DNA of 64,000 nt from Desulfobacteraceae bacterium (GCA_014237465.1 JABZFM010000007.1:1-64000); one strand, 5' to 3'. Positions 19,505 to 29,101 are shown, numbered from the stretch's first letter. A program made the numbers and translations. The notes: generated by a model not told the origin, from the sequence alone.

Positions 19505-19578
19505 GGACTCGCTCAAAAATAAATTCCATGTGTTAAAAAAATACCCCTCCCAAAATCCGTTTTTTACGGAGACATCAA
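19501..19578. repeat. Repeat family A, degenerate copy
   Basis: Left end AGGACTCGCTCAAAAATAAA is degenerate; the right end CCGTTTTTTACGGAGACATCAAC matches the family. The interior TTCCATGTGTTAAAAAAATA is shared with the copy at 46898-47010. Confidence 0.5.
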
Positions 19579-19717
19579 CAACTAATCAATAAAAATGATT
19601 AATCTTTTGTAATCCTGCCTGAATTATCATAATTATATATCAGTTACCGATAATAAGAACTTTCAGAGATAGATTCGTTATTAAAACTTAATACTCAACT
19701 GATCACAACCCATTGAA

Positions 19718-20386
19718 ATGAAAATCATTAAACCGTCACTTCCATCGGCTAAAGTTTTCTGGGGAATCAGTTCTTTTCAGGCCCTGGCCATGTTTCGGCG
19801 GGGATTGTTTTATGCATTTCTGTCAATTTATCTGCGCTATTTCCTGGGCCTGTTTTTAGATACCGGTTTTGGTGTTTCAAGCCGGGTTTTGAGCTATATC
19901 TTCAATACTGAATCTGTTGCCATTATATGTTTCGGCTTACTGGCCGGACGTCTCGGCAGATGGCTTGGCGACGGACAGACCGTTTGCCTGGGCGCCTTCA
20001 TCGCCATTGCGTACCTGATGATCTATGCATTCACAAACGACCTGAAATGGATTTATGTAGCGAGTTGTTTTCGCGGCATGGCGGATGTCATTATCCTGGC
20101 CGCATCTTATGCGTTTGTCTCTGTATTAATTCCGCCGGAACGACGGGGAACGCTTTTCGGCCTGTTCAATGCCACCCTGTTTCTGTCCTGGGGAGTGGCC
20201 GGCACCCTGATTGCCGGACCGATTGTCGATCTTTTATTCCATATGGGAGCCAGTCAGGCTACGGCTTACCGGTCGGCCTACTTATCCGGACTTGTGATGG
20301 TCATCGTCGGTTTATTGATCCAGTCTTTTCTGGTCTTTGTACTGCTGCCGAAAACCGGAATTTCAGCACAAAGGAGACGGACTTGA
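19718..20386 (+). CDS. Half-size MFS-type permease (six transmembrane segments)
   Basis: A 222-aa membrane protein with about six hydrophobic helices. The GRLGRWLGDG loop between helices 2 and 3 and RRGTLFGLFNATLFL near residue 145 are typical of major facilitator half-domains, but a normal MFS protein has 12 helices and about 400 residues. Nothing upstream in 19505-19717 codes for a missing half. It ends in TTGA, overlapping the start of the next permease, so the two are translationally coupled and could form a mixed transporter. Substrate unknown. The ATG lacks a strong Shine-Dalgarno. Confidence 0.7.
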   Translation: MKIIKPSLPSAKVFWGISSFQALAMFRRGLFYAFLSIYLRYFLGLFLDTGFGVSSRVLSYIFNTESVAIICFGLLAGRLGRWLGDGQTVCLGAFIAIAYLMIYAFTNDLKWIYVASCFRGMADVIILAASYAFVSVLIPPERRGTLFGLFNATLFLSWGVAGTLIAGPIVDLLFHMGASQATAYRSAYLSGLVMVIVGLLIQSFLVFVLLPKTGISAQRRRT

Positions 20387-21654
20387 AAAAAGGACTCAAA
20401 TTCTCCAGAGAAGAAATCAGCTGGATTTTATATGATGTGGGAAACTCCGCATTTGTGCTGGTGATGGTGACGGCCATCATGCCCATCTTTTTTAAGGATT
20501 TTGCGGCAAAAGGAATCCCGGCCGCTGTTTCAACAGCCCACTGGGGATTTGCCAATTCCGCGGCATCTTTTATTTTAGCCCTTCTCTCTCCTTTACTGGG
20601 AACTTTTGCTGATTATCAAAACCTTAAAATAAGATTTTTTACCGCCTTTTTAGTGATCGGACTGGGATTTACGCTGCTCCTGGCCGTGGTAAATGAAGGC
20701 CAGTGGGTACTTTGCCTGTGTCTTTTTGTGTTTGCACGGGTAGGTTGGGCCGGTGCCAATGTTTTCTACGATGCGTTTATCGTGGATGTGACCCCTAAAG
20801 AACGTATGGACCGGATTTCCGCCAGCGGGTATGCCTGGGGTTATATCGGCAGTGTGGTTCCGTTTCTGGTAATCATAGCAATGATCATGGCGGCTGCAGA
20901 TGAATCCAGCACTTCCCTTCCCGTTTTTCAGACAAAAATCGGATTTATGATCGTTGCCGTATGGTGGCTTATTTTTTCCATTCCGATTATCAGGAATGTC
21001 AAACAATGCTATTTTATCCCCCGCTCTTCCTCCCCGGTTTCCGAAAGCTTTAAACGCCTGTGGCAGACGTTTAAGGAAATCCGAAAATACCGGCAAGCGT
21101 TTTTATTTCTTATCGCTTATTTTTTTTATATTGATGGCGTTGGCACGGTCATCAGCATGTCGACCGCTTATGGACGCGACTTGGGGTTCAGCGTCACACT
21201 TTTAATTGCTGTGATTCTATTCATTCAGATTATTGCGTTTCCCTTTGCCCTTCTTTACGGAAGACTGGCTAAGGCGTTTTCCGCCAAAACCATGCTGCTG
21301 ACCGGTATATCAATCTATTGTGTGATTACCCTGGTCGCATTTCTCCTCCCCTCAATTACTGATAACTTCATCAAAACAGTCGCGTTCTGGTGTATTGCCT
21401 TTCTCGTTGGCTCATCCATGGGCGGTATCCAGGCCCTCAGCCGCAGCTTTTACGGCAAACTGATACCGGCAAAAAAAAGTGCGGAGTTTTTCGGATTTTA
21501 CAATGTATTCGGAAAATTTGCGGCAATAACCGGCCCGTTTCTCATGGGGTTTGTGGGAGCCTATTCCGGCCATTCCCGGTGGGGCGTATTAAGTGTTCTT
21601 GTCCTGTTCATCATAGGGGCCTGGATGCTGAGTCGGGTTGAAGATCAATATTGA
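20383..21654 (+). CDS. UMF1-family (Atg22-like) MFS transporter
   Basis: A 423-aa, 12-helix permease. The N-terminal SREEISWILYDVGNSAFVLVM segment and the later FFKDF, ANVFYDAFIVDV, RISASGYAWGYIGS and GGIQALSRSFYGKLIP motifs mark the Atg22/UMF1 family, thought to export amino acids or small metabolites. I start at the TTG at 20383 because AAGGAG lies 6 nt before it and it overlaps the previous stop as TTGA; no ATG in frame gives a sensible N-terminus. Coupled to the half-size permease upstream. Confidence 0.85.
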   Translation: MKKGLKFSREEISWILYDVGNSAFVLVMVTAIMPIFFKDFAAKGIPAAVSTAHWGFANSAASFILALLSPLLGTFADYQNLKIRFFTAFLVIGLGFTLLLAVVNEGQWVLCLCLFVFARVGWAGANVFYDAFIVDVTPKERMDRISASGYAWGYIGSVVPFLVIIAMIMAAADESSTSLPVFQTKIGFMIVAVWWLIFSIPIIRNVKQCYFIPRSSSPVSESFKRLWQTFKEIRKYRQAFLFLIAYFFYIDGVGTVISMSTAYGRDLGFSVTLLIAVILFIQIIAFPFALLYGRLAKAFSAKTMLLTGISIYCVITLVAFLLPSITDNFIKTVAFWCIAFLVGSSMGGIQALSRSFYGKLIPAKKSAEFFGFYNVFGKFAAITGPFLMGFVGAYSGHSRWGVLSVLVLFIIGAWMLSRVEDQY

Positions 21655-21832
21655 AAATTTAAGATGAGATCCTGTTGTCCGTGCACTTCACGGACTTGAT
21701 CCATTAAATGATACTCCGGATTTGGTTTAAATTTTACCTTGATTTCCATGCCTTAGCTCTATTATAAACATTACGATTGTTGATGACTTCTTAAACAAAA
21801 GAACAATAAAAACAAAGTCTCCTGGTGTTTAT

Positions 21833-22066
21833 ATGAAAACATTCAAGAGGCATAATGATGAATTGAAACGCACAATGAAGTCTCATTTGATTGATATTGA
21901 AAAAGATGGTGTTTGGGATAATGATTACGATAAGTTTTATCATGCAAGACTGAAACGTATTTCTAAAGCTTTAAATAAATTTATAATCACACAAGAAGAC
22001 GTTTCGAATGTATCATTGGATGTTTATGAAGATATTGAAGAACCTGAAATTGATGCTGTTGAATAA
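21833..22066 (+). CDS. Small hypothetical protein, 77 aa
   Basis: A charged 77-residue frame (many K, D, E; acidic C-terminus DVYEDIEEPEIDAVE) with no signal peptide or membrane segment. Its AT-rich composition matches the surrounding genome, unlike the following ligase gene. No strong Shine-Dalgarno is seen. I do not recognise a family; it could be a real small protein or a chance frame. Confidence 0.45.
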   Translation: MKTFKRHNDELKRTMKSHLIDIEKDGVWDNDYDKFYHARLKRISKALNKFIITQEDVSNVSLDVYEDIEEPEIDAVE

Positions 22067-22209
22067 AAAAGCATAAATTCAGCGGACCCAAAGGGCCGGG
22101 CCGCTGATTAATTCGATATGCAGATTTGGAATATATATGATAGCAAAATTTTTTGTGAAGGTCTTTTATCGTTATTCCTATCAATAAAGAAAATATTAAG
22201 GAGGTTTTT

Positions 22210-23973
22210 TTGGTTAAAATGACAATTATCGACTTTTTGAAGGACCGAGCCACTGGAAACGCAGACGACCTGGCATTTCGGTATATGAGCAACGGCGAAT
22301 TGGACGGGCCGATCATAGAGTGGACCTTCTCTGAACTCTATCACCAGAGTGCCGGAGTGGCTGAAGATCTGGTTGAACAAGGTCTCGCGGGTTCGAGCGT
22401 CCTGCTCGTCTTTCCACCGGGGCTCGACTTCGTGAAGGCGCTCTTCGGTTGTCTCCTCGCGGGGGCGCGGGCGGTTCCTGTCCCGCTACCCAATCCCCGC
22501 AGCAAGAACCCTCTCGGTAGGATCCTAAATACCGCCCGGGCCTGCGATGCTTCGACTGTCTTGACTGATCAGGAGATCGCAGCAATGGCCGCGCCGATGG
22601 TGTCCGAGCTGCCTGTTTGCTTGAGAGCGGTGACCGACCGTGTTGCCACCGACTGGGCCGGCCCTCGGGTTGAGATGAATGAGGTTGCCTACTTACAGTT
22701 CACGTCAGGCTCCACCGGTTATCCCAAAGGGGTCGCTGTCAGACACGACAACGCCGTGTCGAACATCCGCGTGATGGGAGAGATGCTGCGTCTTAATTCA
22801 ACGAAACCAGCGATGGTGTGGGCACCCCACTACCACGATCTGTGCCTGGTCGGACACGTGCTGGGCCCGGTGTACTATGGGTACGAGTCCACACTGATGT
22901 CTCCTATGGAGTTTCTCATAAAGCCGGTGCGGTGGCTGCGCGCCATGAGTCACTACAAGATCGCCAACACCGCCAGCCCGAACTTCGGCTACGAGTACTC
23001 GACGCGGCGGATCAAGCCCGAAGAGTGCGAGGGTCTCGACCTGAGCCATTGGGTAATAGCGGGAAATGGGGGGGAGCCAGTCCTTCAGCAGACGCTGGAA
23101 GCATTCATCAAAAAGTTCGGGCCCTATGGGTTTCGGCCGCAGACCTTCATGCCCTGCTATGGCATGGCCGAGTCCGTGCTCTTCGTGGCCGGGCTGAAAT
23201 CGATGTCTGAGCCTCCTAAGGTGCTCACACTGAGCGCAGCGGACCTGGAGACAAACACCGTCCGCGTCCTGGCCGACAACGAGCCCGGCGGGCGCAATAT
23301 CATAAGTTGCGGAAAACCAGGCTCCGACCACCGGGTGATCGCCGTAGATCCCGCCACGCTCACCCAGGCCAATCCCAACCAGGTTGGCGAGATGTGGGTG
23401 CAAGGCCCCAGTGTGCCCAGCGGCTACTGGGGACTGCCGGAGGAATCCGCAGCCACATTTGAGGGGCGTCTCGCTGACACGAATGAGGGACCCTTTCTCC
23501 GCACCGGAGACCTGGGCATCGTTGCCGATGACGAGATCTACCTGACCGGCCGCTTGAAGGACCTGATCATCATCGCCGGACGAAACCACTACCCGGGCGA
23601 CATCGAACTCTCCGTGCAGCAATCCGGCGCTCCGGTTCGCCTGGGAGCCTGCGCGGCCATCTCAGAGCCTGTCAACAGTGCCGAAGAGCTTGTTATTATT
23701 GCCGAGTTGGATGAACGCCGGCTTCCTGCCGATGCTCAGTCCAAGGACCCGGGATCGGAATCTCTAGAGGAATTCTGGGACTTGGCCGTAAAGACTATCC
23801 GGGGTGCAGTTTCCATGCGGCACGGCCTGTCGGTACAATCCGTGGTGTTCGTGAAGCCTCGGAGTCTCGAGAAGACCTCCAGCGGAAAGCCGCGGCGGCG
23901 GCACTATCAGAAGCTCTTCCTCAAGGGGGATCTCGATGTGCTTCATGAGAAACGGTTGCCCCAGACCGCCTGA
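22210..23973 (+). CDS. Fatty acyl-AMP ligase (FAAL), probably acquired
   Basis: Adenylate-forming enzyme that activates fatty acids to acyl-AMP, usually for loading on an acyl carrier protein. 587 aa with the AMP-binding signature LQFTSGSTGYPKG near residue 165, FAAL-like WAPHYHDLCLVG and PNFGYE motifs, the MPCYGMAES motif, LRTGDLG and the C-terminal KTSSGKPRRR lysine motif. A TTG at 22210 stands 5 nt after AAGGAGG; the ATG at 22219 is the alternative. The gene is far richer in G+C, with G/C-ending codons, than both neighbours, suggesting recent transfer. No carrier protein or polyketide synthase gene is adjacent. Confidence 0.9.
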   Translation: MVKMTIIDFLKDRATGNADDLAFRYMSNGELDGPIIEWTFSELYHQSAGVAEDLVEQGLAGSSVLLVFPPGLDFVKALFGCLLAGARAVPVPLPNPRSKNPLGRILNTARACDASTVLTDQEIAAMAAPMVSELPVCLRAVTDRVATDWAGPRVEMNEVAYLQFTSGSTGYPKGVAVRHDNAVSNIRVMGEMLRLNSTKPAMVWAPHYHDLCLVGHVLGPVYYGYESTLMSPMEFLIKPVRWLRAMSHYKIANTASPNFGYEYSTRRIKPEECEGLDLSHWVIAGNGGEPVLQQTLEAFIKKFGPYGFRPQTFMPCYGMAESVLFVAGLKSMSEPPKVLTLSAADLETNTVRVLADNEPGGRNIISCGKPGSDHRVIAVDPATLTQANPNQVGEMWVQGPSVPSGYWGLPEESAATFEGRLADTNEGPFLRTGDLGIVADDEIYLTGRLKDLIIIAGRNHYPGDIELSVQQSGAPVRLGACAAISEPVNSAEELVIIAELDERRLPADAQSKDPGSESLEEFWDLAVKTIRGAVSMRHGLSVQSVVFVKPRSLEKTSSGKPRRRHYQKLFLKGDLDVLHEKRLPQTA

Positions 23974-24020
23974 AGATGATATATGATACTGATCATCATA
24001 TGAACACGAAGGGACCATAA

Positions 24021-24680
24021 ATGAGCAAAATACTTAAAAAAACAATAAGTTCAAACTGGTTTCAAGGGTTTGTTTTTCGCTTTATCCGCTTGTACGCTTC
24101 AACATTTCGCTTAACCGTGGAAAATGAAGAAGAATGGATGAATTATTTAAAAAATGGCGGGAAGGTATTGCTGTGTGTATGGCATCAACAGTTTTTTCCA
24201 GCTATCCGTTACTTTAAAAACTATCAGCAATTCGCGCCCGGCCTGATGATCAGTAGAAGTGCGGACGGTGACCTCATTGCCGGGGTGGCCAGCCGGACCG
24301 GATGGCGGCCTGCCAGGGGCAGTTCTTCTAAAGGCGGAAAATCAGCCATGATGGAGGTTATCAGTCATTTAAAAGAAACCGGATTAGCCGCCCATATCCT
24401 TGACGGGCCCCGCGGCCCCATCGGCAAGGTCAAAGCCGGCGCCATCAGTATTGCGCTGGCAGCAGAAGCGGTAATCGTTCCTTTTTATATTTCTGCTGAC
24501 CGCGCCTGGTATTTTAACAGCTGGGACAAATTTTTTATCCCCAAACCATTTGCCAGGGTCACATTAAGGTATGATAAAATGATCAAACTTCAAACGCCCA
24601 ACTCAGAATCTGAGTTTGAAGCGCAAAGACAAAATATTGAAAGTATCATGATCAAGGAACTTAAAAATGCAGCTGTATAA
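24021..24680 (+). CDS. DUF374-type lysophospholipid acyltransferase family protein
   Basis: 219 aa. The VWHQQFFPAIRYF segment (His of the acyltransferase motif I), SRSADGDLIAGV, ARGSSSKGGKSAM and LDGPRGPIGKVKAG match the DUF374 branch of the LPLAT superfamily, membrane-associated enzymes of lipid A or glycerolipid acylation. It follows the acyl-AMP ligase by 47 nt and precedes a thioesterase, a lipid-themed group, but its base composition is that of the host, unlike the ligase. The start ATG follows GAAGGGA. Confidence 0.85.
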   Translation: MSKILKKTISSNWFQGFVFRFIRLYASTFRLTVENEEEWMNYLKNGGKVLLCVWHQQFFPAIRYFKNYQQFAPGLMISRSADGDLIAGVASRTGWRPARGSSSKGGKSAMMEVISHLKETGLAAHILDGPRGPIGKVKAGAISIALAAEAVIVPFYISADRAWYFNSWDKFFIPKPFARVTLRYDKMIKLQTPNSESEFEAQRQNIESIMIKELKNAAV

Positions 24681-24710
24681 ACTGTAAAATTTCAAAAAGG
24701 CGGCGTAAAA

Positions 24711-25523
24711 GTGAAAAATATGCATTTATTTGATCAGGATATTTTGCTGACAAAAGAAAGACCGGACTCTTTTAAAACAGAGATAAGCCGAAACTGGTCC
24801 ATTAACGGGAACCCCAACGGTGGATATCTTCTGGCAATACTGGCAAATGCCATGCAGCAGAAAAGCAACAGGAACTCCGTTACCATCTGTACCGCAACTT
24901 ACCTGTCGAAAACGATTTCCGGACAAGCCGACCTGGCTCTTGAAAATATCGGCCGGACCCAACACTTTGACCGATGGGAGGCAAAACTGATCCAGGAGGG
25001 CAAGGAAAAAATCCGGGCCATGGGTACTTTTTCAGACATTGAGAACAGCCGGACGGAAAAACGATATGAAAAATCACCACCGGATCCGGCACCGAAAGAA
25101 GACTGCATGCAAATTCCGCCCATGGGCGAATACACTATTTACGAGAACATGGACATACGTCTGGATCCCGGATGCGCGGGATGGTTTACGGGATCTTTGA
25201 TCGATATTTCCGAACACAAAGGCTGGATTAAGTTTAAAAACGACCGCCCGTTTGATGCGTTATCATTACTTTTGATCGCCGATGCGTTTCCGCCCGCTTT
25301 TTTTACAAGCCAGGGAATTATTGCCTGGGTGCCGACCATTGAATTCTCGGTCAATATTCGCAACATCCCGGAAACCCAATGGCTGAAGTGCATATTTCGC
25401 ACCCATTTCATCAATAACGGAATTTTAGAAGAAGACGGCGAAATCTGGGATGAAAACAATGAACTGGTTGCCATTTCACGGCAAATTGCTCAATTTAGTA
25501 AAAAACCGACCCAACAGGCTTAA
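24711..25523 (+). CDS. Thioesterase superfamily protein (acyl-CoA thioesterase-like, double hot-dog)
   Basis: 270 aa. [20 protein letters not shown] near residue 25 is the N-terminal hot-dog signature of TesB-like thioesterases, and [15 protein letters not shown] in the second half marks the second hot-dog with the conserved Asp. It probably hydrolyses acyl-CoA or acyl-ACP thioesters. GTG at 24711 is used here, with ATG at 24720 as an alternative; AAAAGGCGG lies upstream. Same direction as the acyltransferase, 30 nt apart, so cotranscription is likely. Confidence 0.8.
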   Translation: MKNMHLFDQDILLTKERPDSFKTEISRNWSINGNPNGGYLLAILANAMQQKSNRNSVTICTATYLSKTISGQADLALENIGRTQHFDRWEAKLIQEGKEKIRAMGTFSDIENSRTEKRYEKSPPDPAPKEDCMQIPPMGEYTIYENMDIRLDPGCAGWFTGSLIDISEHKGWIKFKNDRPFDALSLLLIADAFPPAFFTSQGIIAWVPTIEFSVNIRNIPETQWLKCIFRTHFINNGILEEDGEIWDENNELVAISRQIAQFSKKPTQQA

Positions 25524-25614
25524 CGTAAAGACTGCTAAAAATTCGAGACACCCGATCAACTTTTACCCAAAAAAAAGATATAAATTATTATTAACCATAA
25601 ACGGAGGTATTATT

Positions 25615-26100
25615 ATGACAGCAAAACAATGGAACACCCCGCCGGAAATGCAAATTGATCCGGCAAAAACATACAAAATCATCATGGACACCACCAAGGG
25701 GGAACTCGAACTGGAGCTTTACCCGGAGCACGCCCCCAAAACCGTCAACAACTTTGTCTTTCTGGCCAAAGAAGGTTTCTACGACGGACTCACCTTTCAT
25801 CGGGTCATCAGCAACTTCATGATCCAGGGCGGCGATCCCACCGGCATTGGAAGCGGCGGACCCGGCTACCGGTTTGAGGATGAATGCGCGGGAAATCCGT
25901 TGACCCATGAAAGTTGTGTTATCTCCATGGCCAATGCCGGACCGAACACCAATGGCAGCCAGTTCTTTATCACCCATTCTCCCCAGTCGCACTTAAACGG
26001 AAAACACACTGTTTTCGGAAAGGTCGTCAAGGGACTCGATGTTGTGGATGCCATTCAACAGGGTGACAAAATGAATAAAGTAACTGCCGGCGAAATCTGA
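25615..26100 (+). CDS. Peptidyl-prolyl cis-trans isomerase, cyclophilin type
   Basis: 161-aa cyclophilin domain: [28 protein letters not shown], the active-site [17 protein letters not shown] motif, [15 protein letters not shown] and [12 protein letters not shown]. No signal peptide, so cytoplasmic. The ATG at 25615 follows ACGGAGGT at ideal spacing; the frame is open further upstream but that part overlaps the thioesterase gene and is not family sequence. Its last codon and stop (ATC TGA) lie inside a partial repeat of family A (CTGACTTTTTAC). Confidence 0.93.
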   Translation: MTAKQWNTPPEMQIDPAKTYKIIMDTTKGELELELYPEHAPKTVNNFVFLAKEGFYDGLTFHRVISNFMIQGGDPTGIGSGGPGYRFEDECAGNPLTHESCVISMANAGPNTNGSQFFITHSPQSHLNGKHTVFGKVVKGLDVVDAIQQGDKMNKVTAGEI

Positions 26101-26150
26101 CTTTTTACAAGACTATTATATCTTAAAAAAAATTAAATTTTAACCCCAAC

Positions 26151-26194
26151 CGGGGAGGCGGATCATTTTTATCAACGACCCCTCCCCTTTTTTT
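26151..26194 (+). terminator. Intrinsic terminator after the cyclophilin gene
   Basis: CCGGGGAGG pairs with CCCCTCCCC across a ~20-nt loop, followed by TTTTTTT. It closes the plus-strand block that began upstream. Confidence 0.75.
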
Positions 26195-26341
26195 ATGGAA
26201 ATTTACATAGTTTTACAATGCGTCGGCAACTGTTGAAGTTTAATAAATAATCTGGTAAAATATTAAAAATATCATGAGTGCTTTGCCTGACCTTTTTGAA
26301 TGCCCCTTTATGTGATTCCCCCAAAAACAAAGGAGCCGACC

Positions 26342-27133
26342 ATGTCATTTAATTTGGAAGTTATAATCAAAAAAACAGTCAAAAAATCTGATTTAAACCC
26401 GTTATTATTTATTCACGGTGCATGGCACGGGGCCTGGTGCTGGCACAACTTTCTCGATTACTTTCCGGAAAAGGGCTTTGACTGCTATGCCCCCAGCCTT
26501 TGCGGACACGGGAAAAGTGATAATAATAAAAGCCTTAAAACGACCCGGTTGGATGATTATGTTGAAAATGTAAGAAGTGTTGTTGATTCAATATTTAGCG
26601 AGACCGGCAAAAAACCGGTCATTATTGGTCACTCCATGGGCGGTCTCATCGCTCAGAAATACCTGGAAACGGATCATGAAATTCCCAAAGCCTTCCTGCT
26701 GGCACCGGTACCCCGGCACGGTGTCTGGCAGACAACCCTGCGCATGACCGGGCGACTGCCCTTAGCTTTTATTAAGGTCAACCTGACCTGGAGTTTATGG
26801 CCGCTGGTGAGCACAAAGGAACGTACCCAAAAAGCATTTTTTTCCGAAAACATTCCGGACAATAAACTCAATGAATATTTCCTGCAGATGCAGGATGAAT
26901 CGTATCTGGGGTTCTGGGACATGCTGATCTTCAGACTGCCGTCGCCTAAAAAAGTTAAGACACCGGTGTTGGTTTTGGGTGCTGAAAACGACACGATCTT
27001 TTCCGTCAAAGAAATCAAATCCACCGCCAAAGCCTATGGCACGGAAGCGGTAATCTTTGACAACATGGCGCATGATATGATGCTGGAGGAAAACTGGAAG
27101 GATGTGGCGAATTATATTATTAAAACCATATAA
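26342..27133 (+). CDS. Alpha/beta hydrolase
   Basis: 263 aa from the ATG at 26342, which follows AAAGGAG; an ATG 14 codons upstream has no such site. LLFIHGAWHGAWCW holds the oxyanion-hole HG, GHSMGG near residue 105 holds the nucleophile serine, PVLVLGAENDTIF near 210 supplies the acid Asp, and NMAHDMMLE near 240 the catalytic His, so the triad is complete. No signal peptide. Substrate unknown; resembles esterase or lysophospholipase-like members. Confidence 0.85.
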   Translation: MSFNLEVIIKKTVKKSDLNPLLFIHGAWHGAWCWHNFLDYFPEKGFDCYAPSLCGHGKSDNNKSLKTTRLDDYVENVRSVVDSIFSETGKKPVIIGHSMGGLIAQKYLETDHEIPKAFLLAPVPRHGVWQTTLRMTGRLPLAFIKVNLTWSLWPLVSTKERTQKAFFSENIPDNKLNEYFLQMQDESYLGFWDMLIFRLPSPKKVKTPVLVLGAENDTIFSVKEIKSTAKAYGTEAVIFDNMAHDMMLEENWKDVANYIIKTI

Positions 27134-27210
27134 CGATTAGGGTTTAAGAAGGATAACCCGTTATGTTAAGATTAATGTTGTTAACTTAAGGACTTTGGCC
27201 TTTTTAAAGA

Positions 27211-27301
27211 AGAATATCGAATATTGAACAAGGAATATCGAACCGCAGAAATAAAAAAATACATCGAAATTCGATATTCCCTGTTCGACATTCTGCGGTT
27301 C
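27211..27301. repeat. Inverted repeat with GAATATCGAA arms
   Basis: A left arm reading GAATATTGAACAAGGAATAT and CGAACCGCAGAA is matched in inverse by TTCGATATTCCCTGTTCGAC and ATTCTGCGGTTC. It lies in the 550-bp gap between the hydrolase and lexA, which otherwise holds a GACGCTTTACAGCGTC palindrome near 27401 and a C/T-rich stretch near 27590-27650, and no supported gene. Confidence 0.65.
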
Positions 27302-27689
27302 ATTTTAAAAGAATTTCTGGTTCCCACGGCCCTTGTGAGAATCCATACCGGATAATACGTTAAAATTAATCTTTAATGCAAAAAGACGGATGGGAAATTC
27401 AGACGCTTTACAGCGTCAGAGCCCTGATCTGGGGATCTTGCTTATTTTTTTAGTCCGGATTTCTTCGGCCGAAGCCAACGCTTCAGCAGGTGCTCAACAA
27501 GTTATAAATATTTATAATAATTGTCAGACATCTTATGTCCACCAAAGCATTTTAAATTTTACCGATAATTATGTATCGTGTCCTCGGAACTTCCACCTTT
27601 CCACCCTTCCACCTTCCATTGAATGTTCATTGTTTAGTTTTTCTCCATTCTTTTCCGGTTTATCCGGGTTGAGCTTCTATCTGTTTTCT

Positions 27690-28337
27690 TCATGAAAAAT
27701 GCGGGCTACGGATCAGCCCCACATATTTTCCGACAATCCGGACCTTTTCCCGGTCCCGGCCTTTAAAGATCATCGGCGGGTAGATGCTGTTTGCGGAATG
27801 CAGTTCAAAGGTATTTTTTTTACGGCGGATAATTTTCAGGGTCGCCTCGGTCTGTATATCATCCACAATGACCGCAACAATGCCGCCGTCATCTGCGTCA
27901 TTGACCGGTACAATGATCGCAAGGTCTCCATCCTGGATATGGGCGTCGATCATTGAATCACCGGTCACCCGGACGGCAAAACACGACTCATGACCATATA
28001 AAGCGGGATCAACCGGAAGAAATTCTTCAACATGGTCATAGATGCTGATAGGCGTTCCTGCTGCAATATGCCCGGCCAGAGGAATGGCTTTTGACTCATC
28101 CGGGCTGACATTCGGGCCGCCAGGCGAGCTGACAACCGGCCGCCAGGCCCTTTTTTTGCCGGGAATGGTTTCGATAAATCCTTTATCAATCAATACATTT
28201 AGAATCCGGTGAACCCCGGCCGGACCCTTTAACCCCAAGTATTCGCAGATCTCCCGAACAGTCGGCGCCATGCTAAACTGCTGGTGATGGTGCAGGATAT
28301 ACTCATAAACACTTAACTGGCGATCGGTCAGCTCCAT
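27690..28337 (-). CDS. lexA: LexA-family SOS repressor
   Basis: 215 aa. N-terminal winged helix ([35 protein letters not shown]), then the autocleavage domain: the Ala-Gly site in [10 protein letters not shown], the catalytic serine in TGDSMID and lysine in EATLKIIRR. Self-cleaves on RecA activation to derepress SOS genes. Its ATG overlaps the end of the decayed integron integrase reading frame, so the two were one transcript; a LexA-box-like palindrome lies ahead of that integrase at 28998-29015. This repressor probably controls its own operon. Confidence 0.92.
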   Translation of the reverse strand: MELTDRQLSVYEYILHHHQQFSMAPTVREICEYLGLKGPAGVHRILNVLIDKGFIETIPGKKRAWRPVVSSPGGPNVSPDESKAIPLAGHIAAGTPISIYDHVEEFLPVDPALYGHESCFAVRVTGDSMIDAHIQDGDLAIIVPVNDADDGGIVAVIVDDIQTEATLKIIRRKKNTFELHSANSIYPPMIFKGRDREKVRIVGKYVGLIRSPHFS

Positions 28338-28962
28338 AGCATATCCCCCGGACTTTTTACCCCCCGGCCGCCCCGGTTGAGCACATGGGTATAGATCATA
28401 GTGGTTCTGACGTCCTTATGTCCCAAAAGTTCCTGGACCGTCCGGATACCCGGTCATTTCCGCCTTTGCCGTCACGAACGGTAACCTGCTGGTATGAGAA
28501 ATCAATCTCCTTAATACGCAGACGCATACATTCCATGACCCGCAAACCGGCGCCATACATAAATTGCGCCATCAGCCATTTGCTGCCGTCAAGCTGGTCA
28601 ACTATTGCCCTGACTTCTTCCTTTGTGAATACGACCGGCAAGCGCCTCGGTTTTTTGGCCCGAACCACCCCGCTAATATCCCCGAATTCTTTTTTTAATA
28701 CGTTCCGATACAAAAACAACAATGCATTAAATGCCTGATTCTGTGTTGAAGCCGCCACATTTTTATTGACTGCCAGATTCGTTAAAAATGCTTTGATCTC
28801 TTTTTCACCCATATCCTTTGGGTGGCGTTTATTATGGAAGAATATATATCGCTTGATCCACCCGACATAGGTCTCTTCCGTTCTCATACTGTAATGCTTT
28901 AGTCTTAAGGCGTTTCTTACCTGGTCTAGCAGTCGGGGTTGCCCGCCCATCATCTCCTCCAC
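28328..28962 (-). pseudogene. Integron integrase (IntI-type tyrosine recombinase), internal deletion and frameshift
   Basis: The N-terminal 175 residues are a good integron integrase: RLKHYSMRTEETYVGWIKRYIFFH, the FLTNLAVNKNVAASTQNQA core-binding motif, AKKPRRLPVVFTKEEV and GAGLRVMECMRLR (first catalytic Arg). After GKGGNDRV the frame breaks; another frame then gives [20 protein letters not shown] and [13 protein letters not shown], the normal C-terminus with the catalytic Tyr. Compared with known integrases about 95 residues between these points, including the HxxR box, are missing. It cannot be a working recombinase. The remnant runs into the lexA start. Confidence 0.88.
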
Positions 28963-28997
28963 ATTAAAATTTAAAAATAAGAAATAAACCTTCTGTG

Positions 28998-29015
28998 CAT
29001 GAACATTTGTTCATG
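28998..29015. promoter_or_regulatory. Candidate LexA operator (SOS box) of the intI-lexA operon
   Basis: CATGAACATTTGTTCATG is an 18-bp palindrome containing GAAC-N4-GTTC, the core of the Gram-positive-type LexA box. It is 36 nt upstream of the integrase start. Deltaproteobacterial LexA boxes vary, so the match to this LexA is inferred from position. Confidence 0.7.
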
Positions 29016-29101
29016 TTAACAAAAAAATAACATATTCAATAATGTGATATCAAGCAAAAAAGTTGTATTTTGCTCCTGTGGGTGGTAATATCATGCGAAA
29101 T

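Noticed and set aside
22313-23622. Long minus-strand open frames within the acyl-AMP ligase gene
   Set aside because: High G+C removes stop codons from all frames; the plus-strand frame has the full adenylation-domain motif set.
27390-27695. A 101-codon plus-strand frame in the gap before lexA
   Set aside because: Its second half is a C/T-rich low-complexity stretch and it runs into the lexA gene from the opposite strand; no ribosome binding site.
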